A DNA stretch of 64,000 nucleotides from Longispora albida DSM 44784 (GTDB lineage Bacteria > Actinomycetota > Actinomycetes > Mycobacteriales > Micromonosporaceae), in contig NZ_KB903837.1 of the NCBI RefSeq assembly GCF_000379825.1, positions 70,762 through 134,761 of the forward strand, in the 5' to 3' direction. The notes beneath the pieces were generated by a model. That model saw only the letters and a list, made by a program, of their open reading frames with translations, was not told where the DNA came from and ran no database searches. Shown piece after piece: positions 16,410-25,100 of the stretch; the first letter of the stretch is position 1, and each line of letters starts with the position of its first letter. A program made the position numbers and the translations under genes.

Positions 16410-16745
16410 ATGACCGACACCGAGCGCCTTCACGCGCGGCTGCGCGCCTTCACCGCCGACCGGGGATGGGAGGAGTACCACACCCCGAAGAACCTGGTGA
16501 TGGCGCTCGCGGGGGAGACGGGCGAGCTTGTGGCCGAATTCCAGTGGCTCAGCCCGGAGAAGTCGGCGGCCGTGATGACCGACCCGGAGGCCGCGGCCCG
16601 GGTCAGCTCCGAAATGGCCGACGTCTTCATCTACCTCTCGCAACTCGCCATGCGGCTCGGCATCGACCTGCACGAGGCAGCCCACACCAAACTCGACGAG
16701 GTCGAACTCCGCTACCCGGTGGGAGTCCGCCCCCGCAACGTGTGA
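16410..16745 (+). CDS. MazG-like nucleotide pyrophosphohydrolase
   Basis: A 111-aa all-helical enzyme of the dCTP pyrophosphatase (RS21-C6) / MazG-like group, which hydrolyses (deoxy)nucleoside triphosphates to monophosphate and pyrophosphate, cleaning the nucleotide pool. The metal-binding signature is complete: GETGELVAEFQWL near 36-48 (E-x-x-E) and EMADVFIYLSQLA near 67 (E-x-x-D). The start is MTDTERLHARLR, with GGAAG 8 nt upstream. Divergent from the sbcD operon, so the neighbourhood is DNA-maintenance related. Confidence 0.85.
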   Translation: MTDTERLHARLRAFTADRGWEEYHTPKNLVMALAGETGELVAEFQWLSPEKSAAVMTDPEAAARVSSEMADVFIYLSQLAMRLGIDLHEAAHTKLDEVELRYPVGVRPRNV

Positions 16746-16751
16746 GGAGAG

Positions 16752-16962
16752 ATCACGGAGAGTGAGTATGCGAGTCTCGTTGAATATCTGGCCGGGAATG
16801 GAGCTGTCGTGCTCAGCAGTGTTTGCAGCTCCCCCTGATCCGGATGGGTGACGTGTTCCGGCTTCGTCCTGCTGGCGAGCTTCGCAGTGGCCAATCATCC
16901 GTCGCCTGGAGCAGAAGAGGAACTCGCCGAGCGGATCGCTCGCCACGTCGGCGCGGTGCGAT
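16752..16962 (+). pseudogene. possible decayed gene remnant
   Basis: In one frame the DNA reads ESEYASLVEYLAGNGAVVLSS and then stops; in another frame it ends with EEELAERIARHVGAVR before a stop. These look like the two ends of a small protein (an opening 'LVEYL...VVLSS' and a charged closing helix) with the middle lost and the frame broken. Local GC is lower than in neighbouring genes. No intact reading frame covers it. Confidence 0.25.
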
Positions 16963-16965
16963 GAA

Positions 16966-17011
16966 ACGATGCGGTGCCGCCTGACCGGGGTGTCAGGCGG
17001 CACCGCATCGT
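16966..17011 (-). terminator. 19-bp perfect stem terminator
   Basis: ACGATGCGGTGCCGCCTGA pairs perfectly across an 8-nt loop. It begins 2 nt after the stop codon of the DD-carboxypeptidase gene on the minus strand, so it terminates that transcript. Confidence 0.8.
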
Positions 17012-17013
17012 CA

Positions 17014-17760
17014 TCAGATCCCGCAGCTGGGTGCCGACCAGGACCGGCTCGACCGGATATCGACGTGGACGTGGTCGTTGTGGTCCGGGTATCCGGGGCC
17101 GAAGATGCCGTTGAAGCCCGCGTACCGGGCCTGCTGCGCGATCCGGCACAGCGTGACGCTGCCCGACACCAGGTCGAGAGCCGTGCCGTACGTGTGCTGC
17201 CCGCTGCCGGAGCCGCCCACCGAGGCGTCGCAGGCCTTGCTGCGGAAGCCGGACGTGACCGTCAGCGGGTACCCGCCGAGCTGCTTGCGCAGTGCCTCAG
17301 CCCGCCACATAGCCCGCATCAGGTTCGACTGGACGGTGGCGGCGCTGACACTGCCGCCAGAGTAGCCGCCCTGCCCGCAGCCACCGTCCACTTCGGACCA
17401 GGCGAAGTGTGCCGGGGTGCAGTCGTCGTCCTGGAGTTCGTAGAGCTTCGCGAAGGTGGCTGGGCCCGCGACGCCGTCGGCCGCCAGCCCGTACGCCGCC
17501 TGGAAGCGCCGGACGGCGTTGGTGGTCGCCGGGCCGTACGAGCCGTCGATCGACAGGACCTCGCCGTAGCTCATCCAGCCGGCCACGCGGATCTGGAGGG
17601 TGGTGACGTCGCCGCCGGACGTGCCCTGCGTGAGGGTCCTGTTCCAGGTGTAGCAGGCGTCGGCGTGCGCGGTGCCGGCAGTGAACACGCCCACTGTCAC
17701 CGTCGCGGCCACCATCACCGCGAGCGAGACGAACGTCCTCAGTGCTGTGTGGAGGGACAT
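17014..17760 (-). CDS. secreted zinc D-Ala-D-Ala carboxypeptidase (peptidase M15) with peptidoglycan-binding domain
   Basis: A 248-aa exported cell-wall enzyme built like the Streptomyces albus G carboxypeptidase. It has a signal peptide (about 1-33, cleavage near AHADA), a PG_binding_1 domain (about 40-107, DGSYGPATTNAVRRFQAAYGLAADGVAGPATFAKL), and an M15 catalytic domain. The zinc motif SGQHTYGTALDL (His and Asp) near 193 and the second motif HNDHVHVD near 229 are both intact. It trims the terminal D-alanine of peptidoglycan stem peptides outside the cell. Six cysteines suggest disulfides. Ribosome binding site GAGGAG is 4 nt before the ATG. Confidence 0.9.
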   Translation of the reverse strand: MSLHTALRTFVSLAVMVAATVTVGVFTAGTAHADACYTWNRTLTQGTSGGDVTTLQIRVAGWMSYGEVLSIDGSYGPATTNAVRRFQAAYGLAADGVAGPATFAKLYELQDDDCTPAHFAWSEVDGGCGQGGYSGGSVSAATVQSNLMRAMWRAEALRKQLGGYPLTVTSGFRSKACDASVGGSGSGQHTYGTALDLVSGSVTLCRIAQQARYAGFNGIFGPGYPDHNDHVHVDIRSSRSWSAPSCGI

Positions 17761-17914
17761 GGTGCTCCTCGGCTGTCTTCGTCAGTCCCCCGAACCGGCA
17801 CCGATGGTTCCGTAGCCGATCCACCCGAGTCAATGGACGGGCTCCCTCCTCCGGGGGAACAGTGCCCCTGCTCAGGGTGATCAGTTCGTGCCGCCGTCCC
17901 GGCAGGCTGACAGC

Positions 17915-18784
17915 ATGATCGCGAAGAGAGACCTGCTGGCGGGCTGCTGGCTCGCCGGATACGCCGCCGTGCTGGTGGCACGGCCGGACGGCGACCTGCT
18001 GCTGGCGCGGGGCTGGTGGGCCGCTGGCCTGTGCCTGGCAGCTGCCACGTCGGCGTTTCTTCTCCGGTACCGGGCGGCGCGGCCGGTCGCGTGGACCCTC
18101 GTCGCCGCGCTCGTCTTCTCCTGCCCGCTGTTCCTGCTCGACGTCGTGTACGGGCTGATCCCCGGCCTCGGCCCCGAGATCGACCCGCTCGCCGCCGCCA
18201 GCCGGGCCGCGTGCCTGATCGGGGCTGGCCTGCTGGCCAGGGCCGCCATCCAGCACGCCCGCGTCCACTGTGCCGCGTGCAGCCGCCGCGCCGTCGTCAG
18301 GGAACGCCGGCCGAGGTGGGCGTGGTGGGGCGCGTACGGGGCCATCGCGGCCTGCTTCGTCCGGATCGCGGCACAGGTCGTGGTCGGGTGGGGCGAGATC
18401 CCGCTGGAGCAGGGTGTGGCGCTCGTGGTGTTCGAGGTGGGGTTCGTGCTCGCCGGTACCCTGCTGCCGCTGGCGCTCGTGCACGACTTCGGGCGGGTCT
18501 GGCCCCGGTGGGTACCGTTCCTGGCTGGGCGGAAGGTCCAGCGCTGGCTCGTCCTCGGCCCGGCCTACGCCCTCGCCGGCGGGATCACCGTCTACTTCAC
18601 CGTCGTACTGGGCTACCTGACCGTCGAGACCGTCTCGGGCAGCTTCGTGGCCGACCCGTTCCCGCTGGCGTTCTTCTGGGTGGCCGTGCCCGGGTACCTG
18701 GCGTGGGGCGTCGGCCTGGGGATCGCCGCCATCGGGTACAACCTCGACACCCGCCAGCCATGCAAGGCCTGCGGCAGGCCGTAG
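17915..18784 (+). CDS. polytopic membrane protein with terminal CxxC pairs
   Basis: A 289-aa protein with about seven membrane helices starting at MIAKRDLLAGCWLAGYAAVLVARP. Between helices it carries CAACSRR (near 118) and it ends CKACGRP, two CxxC pairs that could bind a metal or form disulfides. Similar proteins occur in actinomycete genomes without a known role. The start is uncertain: a GTG 27 nt upstream is in frame, and only a weak AGG precedes the ATG. Convergent with the HerA-like gene, with a terminator in between. Function unknown. Confidence 0.65.
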   Translation: MIAKRDLLAGCWLAGYAAVLVARPDGDLLLARGWWAAGLCLAAATSAFLLRYRAARPVAWTLVAALVFSCPLFLLDVVYGLIPGLGPEIDPLAAASRAACLIGAGLLARAAIQHARVHCAACSRRAVVRERRPRWAWWGAYGAIAACFVRIAAQVVVGWGEIPLEQGVALVVFEVGFVLAGTLLPLALVHDFGRVWPRWVPFLAGRKVQRWLVLGPAYALAGGITVYFTVVLGYLTVETVSGSFVADPFPLAFFWVAVPGYLAWGVGLGIAAIGYNLDTRQPCKACGRP

Positions 18785-18794
18785 CGACCAGCAA

Positions 18795-18823
18795 ACGGCC
18801 CGGCTCTCCTGGAGCCGGGCCGT
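18795..18823. terminator. 12-bp stem between convergent genes
   Basis: ACGGCCCGGCTC and its perfect complement around TCCTG, 11 nt after the membrane-protein stop and 14 nt after the herA stop on the other strand; it can serve both. Confidence 0.75.
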
Positions 18824-18836
18824 CGCTGTGCGATGC

Positions 18837-20552
18837 CTAGAACGGGATGTCGTCGGTGCTGTCGCCGGCCAGGGCGAACGGATCGGCCTTCTGCGTGGCT
18901 GACCGGTGCGTGGTCTCCGGCGGGGAACCGGCCTCGCTCGGCCGGGTCGCCCACGACGGGAACGGGAACTCGACGACCAGCGGCACCGGGATCTCCGGCT
19001 GGGCCACGAACATCGTGCCCGGCTTGGCCAGCAGCACCCGCTGCCGCTGCGAGGCCGGCAGGAAGCCGTACTCCGGCCGCGAGGCCTCCGCCGGGTCGAG
19101 CCGCCCGACCACCCGGATCGCCGAGTTGGCCACGATCCGCCGCTCGACCTCGCTCGCGGTCTGCTGCGCGCCGATCAGGATCACGCCGAGGGACCGGCCA
19201 CGCTCGGCGATGTCGAGCAGGATCTCCTTGATCGGGCTGGTGCCCTCGCGCGGCGCGTACTTGTTCAGCTCGTCCAGCACGACGAACTGGAGCGGCTTGG
19301 CCGTGCCTGCCTTCTCCTTGCGCTCGAACTCGGTCCGCAGCGTGACACCCACGACGAACCGCTGCGCCCGGTCGGGGAGATTGTGCAGGTCGACGACGCT
19401 GACCTGCGCGTCGGTCGTGTCGATCCCGTGCGCGCGGCGCGGCGGCAGGTCACCGCGGATCAGCCGGGACAGGTCCTTCTTGCTGCCGATCAGGCGGCGG
19501 CTGAACGCGTTGACCGTGCCCAGCCCGACAGCCGACCCGGCCCACGTCCCGCGGGCGTCCTCATCGGACAGCTGCGAGCAGATGTAGTCGACCAGGTCCT
19601 CGTAGGACCCGAGCCGCTGGCCGTCGATCACGATGCCACCGTCAGCCGGCACCGCTGACCGCGCGAGGTGGGCTGTCACCTGATGCACCACCATCGTGTA
19701 CTGCTGGCGCTCGTCATCAGCGTCCGCGAACACGAACGGCAGCAGCCGGGACGTGCAGAAGTCCTCGAGAGTCCAGTAGAAGGCATCCACCCCGGTCGTC
19801 CGGCAGGCCACGTCCGGCGTGCCGGCCGCCGACCCGGCGCGCGGCGGCGCGAACACGGCCACCGACTTGAACGGGCCGGGCCTGAGCCCGAGCGCCGCGT
19901 ACCTCGCCTCGTCGTCGAGCTTCGCGTTCGGGTGGTCGAGGAGCAGCAGGTCCTCGCCCTTGACGTTGAAGATGAGCGCCTTCGTGTTGACCGCCTCGGC
20001 GCCGAGCACGCCCGAGTGGAACACCGAGTACAGCAGCCAGGTCGCGAAGCTCGTCTTCGTCGCCACGCCCGAGATGCCGGAAATGGAGACGTGTGCGCCG
20101 CGTGTGCCGTCCAGGAAGTCGGCGTTCAGGTACACCGGGGCGCCGTCGCGGCCCAGGCCCATCGGGATCCGGCGTTCCATCCGGTCGAAGTACAGGGCCG
20201 AGGCGCGCTCGTCGCCGGTCGCGCGGAACACGGTGCTGCCGGGGCGGGGCGGCACGTACACCTCCGGCTCGACCCGCGTCGTCGTGATCTCGGCAGCCTC
20301 CTGCACCTCGGCCGGCAGCTGCCCGGCGGAGATCGCGAACACGTCCGACTCGAACTGCGCGCCCTCGTGCCGGGCCCTGACCTGCGTGACCACCCCGGAG
20401 ATCGCGACCGGATCCCTGCCTGGCACCTCACGCCGGGTGACCACGACATCGTCGAGCTGGAGGTACGCCCCCGGCTGCACTGCCACCCAGAAGGTCAGTG
20501 GTGTCGCGTCGGCGGTGCCGAGGACGAGGCCGACCGGTTCGCTCTCCGTCAT
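18837..20552 (-). CDS. herA: HerA-like DNA translocase ATPase
   Basis: A 571-aa protein of the DUF87 / HerA group, hexameric ATPases that pump DNA and work with NurA and Mre11-Rad50 in end resection. The N-terminal 90 residues fit the HAS-barrel (GLVLGTADATPLTFWVAVQPGAYLQLDDVVVT). The P-loop region reads SISGISGVATKTSFATWLL near 155-173, lacking the glycine before Lys that a standard Walker A has. Walker B LQFVVLDELNKYAP lies near 420, and the sensor/arginine-finger part SLGVILIGAQQTASEVERRIVANSAIRVVGRLD follows. Start chosen at MTESEPVGLV, 6 nt after CACGAT. Proximity to sbcD, sbcC and nurA supports the role. Other DUF87 functions such as conjugation-type pumps are less likely. Confidence 0.75.
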   Translation of the reverse strand: MTESEPVGLVLGTADATPLTFWVAVQPGAYLQLDDVVVTRREVPGRDPVAISGVVTQVRARHEGAQFESDVFAISAGQLPAEVQEAAEITTTRVEPEVYVPPRPGSTVFRATGDERASALYFDRMERRIPMGLGRDGAPVYLNADFLDGTRGAHVSISGISGVATKTSFATWLLYSVFHSGVLGAEAVNTKALIFNVKGEDLLLLDHPNAKLDDEARYAALGLRPGPFKSVAVFAPPRAGSAAGTPDVACRTTGVDAFYWTLEDFCTSRLLPFVFADADDERQQYTMVVHQVTAHLARSAVPADGGIVIDGQRLGSYEDLVDYICSQLSDEDARGTWAGSAVGLGTVNAFSRRLIGSKKDLSRLIRGDLPPRRAHGIDTTDAQVSVVDLHNLPDRAQRFVVGVTLRTEFERKEKAGTAKPLQFVVLDELNKYAPREGTSPIKEILLDIAERGRSLGVILIGAQQTASEVERRIVANSAIRVVGRLDPAEASRPEYGFLPASQRQRVLLAKPGTMFVAQPEIPVPLVVEFPFPSWATRPSEAGSPPETTHRSATQKADPFALAGDSTDDIPF

Positions 20553-20665
20553 CGCCCCATCGTGCCAAACCGGTACCACGTTCATCGGAACGCCCCGCTG
20601 CCCGGGGAACTCCGAGCCGAAACACTGCTGCACACGAGCCCCCGGAGCCGATAGCGTCAGCGGCC

Positions 20666-21832
20666 ATGACGCGCACAGTCACGCTGATCCTGGCCGCGCT
20701 CGACGGGGAACCCTGGGGCGCGCTGCCGCCCTTCGAGACCGTCATGCCGTGGTGGCAGGAGGTCACAGAACCCGTCGCGGCCGCCAGGGAGCTCCACGGG
20801 CTCGACGTCACCATCCTCCGGCTGCTCAGCCACGGCCCGGCCCAGCCCGGCGGCGAGGTCAGCTACCTGGCCGCCTGCTCCTCGCCCCGGCCGGACGGGC
20901 TGACCCCGGTGGAGATCGACGTGTCCGACCATCCGCTGCGCGCGCCCTACGCCAGGCCCGGCGGCCCGGCCCGCTCGCTGACCTGGGCTCGTGACCTGAT
21001 CGGCGGCTTCGAGGCCACCCAGATGCGCACCTGGAACCTGTCGAGCATCTGGCGCCTGGACAGCGTGGCCGGAGCCGGGCGCGTCTGGCTGAAAGAGGTA
21101 CCGACCTTCTTCCACCACGAGGCAGCCGTGCTCGGCTGGCTCGCCAGGCACCAGCCCGGCTACGGGCCGGAGCTGATCGGGGCCGACGCCGGCCGGATGC
21201 TGCTGGCTGACGTGGCGGGCGAGGACAGGTACGGCGCGACCGCCGCCGACCGGGCCGCCTTCCTGACCCGGCACGCCACGATGCAGGCCCGCGCCGCGAG
21301 CCAGGCCGGCGAGCTGCTGGAACTCGGAGTACCCGACCGGCGGAGCGCCCCGCTGACCGCCCGCATCCGGGCGGCCACCACCCAGTACGGCCCCCAGGCC
21401 GGCCTGCCGGACGGGGACCTCAGCCTCCTGGACGGCCTCGACGAGCGCCTGGCCGCCGTCGTGGACTGCGGCATCCCCGAGACGCTCGTGCACGGTGACT
21501 TCCACCCGGGCAACCTGCGCGGCGGTAGCGGCGACGACATCGTCCTCGACTGGGGCGACAGCTTCGTCGGCCACCCCGGCTTCGACGCGCTCCGGATGAC
21601 AGAGGACGTACCGGACCCCGAGCCCATCCTCGCCGCGTGGTCGGCAGCCTGGCGCGCTGCGGTCCCCGGCTGCGAGCCCGAACGGGCCCTGGACCTCCTC
21701 CGCCCCGTGGCCCCGCTCCACCAGGCCCAGATCTACGCCGGCTTCCTGGACCGCATCGAACCGTCCGAGCGCGGCTACCACGAGGCCGACCCAGCGTCCT
21801 ACCTGGACAAAGCAGCGAAGATGCTGGGATAG
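20666..21832 (+). CDS. aminoglycoside-phosphotransferase-fold kinase with extra N-terminal domain
   Basis: A 388-aa protein. The C-terminal two thirds are an APH-type kinase fold: a lysine strand VWLKEVPTFFHHEAAVLGWL near 140, the catalytic loop TLVHGDFHPGNLRG near 275, and the metal-binding VLDWGDSFVGHPGFDALR near 292. This fold phosphorylates small molecules such as aminoglycosides, choline or homoserine. The first 100 residues (VTLILAALDGEPWG, WWQEVTEPVAAARELHG) resemble a degraded Nudix-type domain, lacking the glutamate box. TAGCGT lies 8 nt before the ATG. No resistance context, so a metabolic substrate is just as possible. Confidence 0.75.
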   Translation: MTRTVTLILAALDGEPWGALPPFETVMPWWQEVTEPVAAARELHGLDVTILRLLSHGPAQPGGEVSYLAACSSPRPDGLTPVEIDVSDHPLRAPYARPGGPARSLTWARDLIGGFEATQMRTWNLSSIWRLDSVAGAGRVWLKEVPTFFHHEAAVLGWLARHQPGYGPELIGADAGRMLLADVAGEDRYGATAADRAAFLTRHATMQARAASQAGELLELGVPDRRSAPLTARIRAATTQYGPQAGLPDGDLSLLDGLDERLAAVVDCGIPETLVHGDFHPGNLRGGSGDDIVLDWGDSFVGHPGFDALRMTEDVPDPEPILAAWSAAWRAAVPGCEPERALDLLRPVAPLHQAQIYAGFLDRIEPSERGYHEADPASYLDKAAKMLG

Positions 21833-21857
21833 CAGCCACCACAGGCCCCCAGCCCAG

Positions 21858-22029
21858 CCACCACAGGGCTGACCGTGAAGCGCCGGCAGGCGTCGTGCGG
21901 CCAACGGCGCCCGGGCACGGGTTGGGTGGAGCCGTCCGGTTCGCTTTGGCGTGGAGGCGCCCCGCGCCGGAACGCCAAAGCGAACCTGCCTAAGGACGGC
22001 TCCACCCAACCCCAGCCAGCTCTGCCCGG
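21858..22029 (+). repeat. 170-bp palindromic interspersed repeat, copy 1
   Basis: A second copy in opposite orientation lies at 49731-49900. Each has an about 60-nt leader (beginning CCACCAC and GGGCTGACCGTGAAG), then a long hairpin. In this copy the outer stem of 19 bp is 21919-21937 with 21994-22012 (GGGTTGGGTGGAGCCGTCC and complement). The inner stem of 14 bp is 21938-21951 with 21973-21986 (GGTTCGCTTTGGCG and complement). The two copies are nearly identical in the leader and outer stem, diverge in the loop, and both end at CTCTGCCCGG. It starts about 25 nt after the stop of the kinase gene. Could be a MITE-like element, a REP-like terminator or a structured RNA. Confidence 0.8.
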
Positions 22030-22135
22030 AGGGGCAGGAGGTGGTACCCCAAGGGCCGTCCCGTCGCCCCCTGTCCGGCCCGTGATCCGAGTGCAGCATG
22101 AGCGTGCCGTACTGGGAGAAGCGGGAGGGTGGCCC

Positions 22136-25100
22136 ATGCGCCGGACACGAATGGTGATCGCCGCCGCGATGCTGGCGTCCCTCGTGGCCGCTCCGCTGCT
22201 CCCGCCGTCGGCCAGGCCTGCCAGGGCGGCGGACGTGGTGGGTACTCCGTACCGGCTCGGCTACACCAGTTACGCCTCGACGCAGTTGCGGGCCGAGGAC
22301 GGCAACGGTGTCGTGGGCTACAGCTTCGGCACGCCCGATGCGGAGGGTTCGTGGCGACGGGCGGGGCTCGTGTGGGTGTCCGGGCGCGTGCCGGACGGCG
22401 GGGTGGAGCGGGACGGCGAGCTGTGGTTCAACACCGTCGAGGGCCCGGCCAGGCGGCTGACGAACAACGACTCGATCGAGCGGCACCCGGAACTGTCCCC
22501 GGACGGCAGGTGGGTCGCCTACTCTTCCGACGCCACGGGCAACTTCGAGATCTGGCTGGTCAACGTGGCCAACCCGGAGCAGCGCCGGCAGGTCACGCAG
22601 GATCCCGGGGACGACAGCTGGCCGTCGTGGTCTCCAGACGGTACGAAACTGGTGTTCGCCAGCACCCGGCAGGACCTTGGCGGTGATCTCTTCACCGTCG
22701 CGCCCTTCGCGGCCACTCCGCTGGTGCCGGCCCGGCTGACCAGTGACATCGCGCCGGAGGGGCAGCCGTCGTGGTCGCCGGACGGCGCGCGGATCGCCTT
22801 CACCCGGGGTGCCGACGTCGTGACCATGCCGGCCGCAGGCGGGGCCGTCACCAAGGTCGTGACGGGTGAGCAGCCGTCGTGGGCTCCGACCAAGGGTGAG
22901 ATCGCCTATGTGAGCCGGGCCAAGGACCCGGCCGGCGACATCTGGTCGACCACAGTGGACGGTGTGACGCGGCGGGTGATCTCCGAGCGGGCCGGTGCCG
23001 CCGAGCACAGCCCGGCCTGGCAGATCCGCTGGTGGTATGGCATGGAGTTCGAGGAGGTCACCTACACAGAGGAGACCTCCGGCGACAACCGTGACATCTG
23101 GAGCGCCGATCCGCGTGCCAGGGACCAGCGGAACCACACGCAGCGGCCCAGCCTCGACGAGCAGGACCCGGACTGGTCGGCGGACGGGCAGCGGCTGGCC
23201 TACACGGAGGACACGCCGGGTGAGGCGTACCGGATCATGGTCGCCGACGCCAACGGCCGCAATCCCGTGCCGCTGACCGGCGTCCCGGCCGACTACGAGC
23301 GCAACGAGCGCGACCCGTCCTGGTCGCCGGACGGCACGATGATCGCGTACACGATCGGCGGCAACAGCGGCCTGCCATCGGTGGTGCAGATCATCCGGGT
23401 GGCCGACAAGAAGGTGCTGGGCGAGGTCCCGTACCCGCCGGAGTACCTCCGCTACGACGGCGACTTCTCGCCGGCCTGGTCGCCGGACGGTACCCGGATC
23501 GCGTTCATCCGCCGGACGTACTCCAGCTCGGACACCTATCTCGACCCGCCAGCAGCCAGCCGGTACGTCTCCCAGGGCGGAACCGGCGAGGTCATCACCC
23601 GGATCAGCCTGCCGGACGGCGGCGGTGGTGACGTGACGAAGCGCGCGGCGCCGACGCCGGCCCCCGGGAGCACGATCACCGGCAGGGTCTCGTACTGCGA
23701 CAACGGCCTCACCGTCACGTTCCACCCGCCGGAGATCGGCAACGTCTACCCGGGTGAGACCGTCACCATGACGCCCAGGCTGCGGCTGGCGGAGCCGGCC
23801 GTGGTGGGCTCGATCCTGCACTGCCGCCTGACGTATCTGGTCAATGGTGTCGAGGACCGGGAGTACTCGCAGCTCATCACCATCTCCGTCGCCGACCGGA
23901 ACGTCGGCGAGGACCAGGTCCTCATCTACGCCGGCGACTATCTCACCGACGACCCGCGCGGCATGGCCGTCCACTACGAGGTCAACCAGCCCGCGACCTG
24001 CGACAAGCCCGCTGGTTCCGTGTTCCCGATCGGCAGCACCGTCGTCAGCTGTACCAACCGCAACGGCACGAGCGCCACGGCCGTGATCCGCGTCCGTTAC
24101 CGCAGCACGTACTCCAGCCAGCACCTCTGGGTCGCGACGCTGACGAGGGTGAGTTCTGACCTGATCACGGTCAACGAGCAGCGCGACATCGGCATCCTGG
24201 TCGACGGCGACGGCTGCCCCGGGGCCGCCGAGAACGACATCAACCCGGCCTGGTCGCCGGACGCCCAGCGCATCGTCTACGCGCTCGACTACGGCGACGA
24301 GCTGCTCTGCGTGACCAAGCCGGACGGCACGGACGCGCGGCAGCCGTTCGGCGGCGAGTTCTCCAACGCCTCCGAGCCGGCCTGGTCACCCGACGGGCAG
24401 GACATCGCCTTCACCCGCTATCCGAGCTGCGGCCTGCGAGCGGACGGGGCCGCCGTCGCTGCCGCCCCGCGCGATGGCTGTGCGTCCAGCGCCACGATCT
24501 ATCTCGTACCCGCCAGCGGCGGCACCCCTGCCCGGTGGAGCACCTGGCAGGGCGGCGCGAGCCAGCCCGCGTACCGGCGGATGGCCGACCTGCACACCAC
24601 GATCACGCCCGACCCGCCGAGCATCCCGTTCTTCGGCACGAGCACGGTGACCCTGACCATCACCAACCGTGGCCTGATCCCGGCACCGGCGACAGTCGCG
24701 ACGATCACCCTGCCGTCGACCGGCCTCAAAGAGATCATGGTCGTACCGACCCAGGGCGCCTGCACCGGCCTGACCTGCGCCGTGGGCACCATCCCGCCCG
24801 GCGCGGCCGTCACGGTCCGGATCACCGTCTCCGGCATCCTCGAAGGCGTGCATCCGGTCGCCGGCTCCGCGCGAAGCTCCTTCGAGGACGGTGACCCGTC
24901 CGACAACTCGGCCCAGACCCGCGTGACGGTCGGCCCGCCGACCCGGGATCTCGCGGTGAGCGTGACCCCGGCAGTCCCGAAGCCTGGCTACGTCGGCGGC
25001 GATCCGATCGTCGTGACCATCACCGTCCGGAACGGCTCGCAGATCCCGTTCGAGGGCGTGAGACTGACGCTGGCCCTCCCGCCGGGTCTGACGCCGCCCG

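Noticed and set aside
16712-16894. 60-codon minus-strand frame between MazG-like and carboxypeptidase genes
   Set aside because: No ribosome binding site, leaderless -10 or recognisable pattern; the region is better explained as a gene relic.
22030-22135. Possible small gene between repeat copy 1 and the propeller gene
   Set aside because: No start with ribosome binding site or -10 box; probably just the leader of the propeller gene.
20657-24124. 1155-codon open frame on the minus strand
   Set aside because: Runs opposite the kinase, the repeat and the propeller gene; composition and lack of motifs mark it as a shadow frame.
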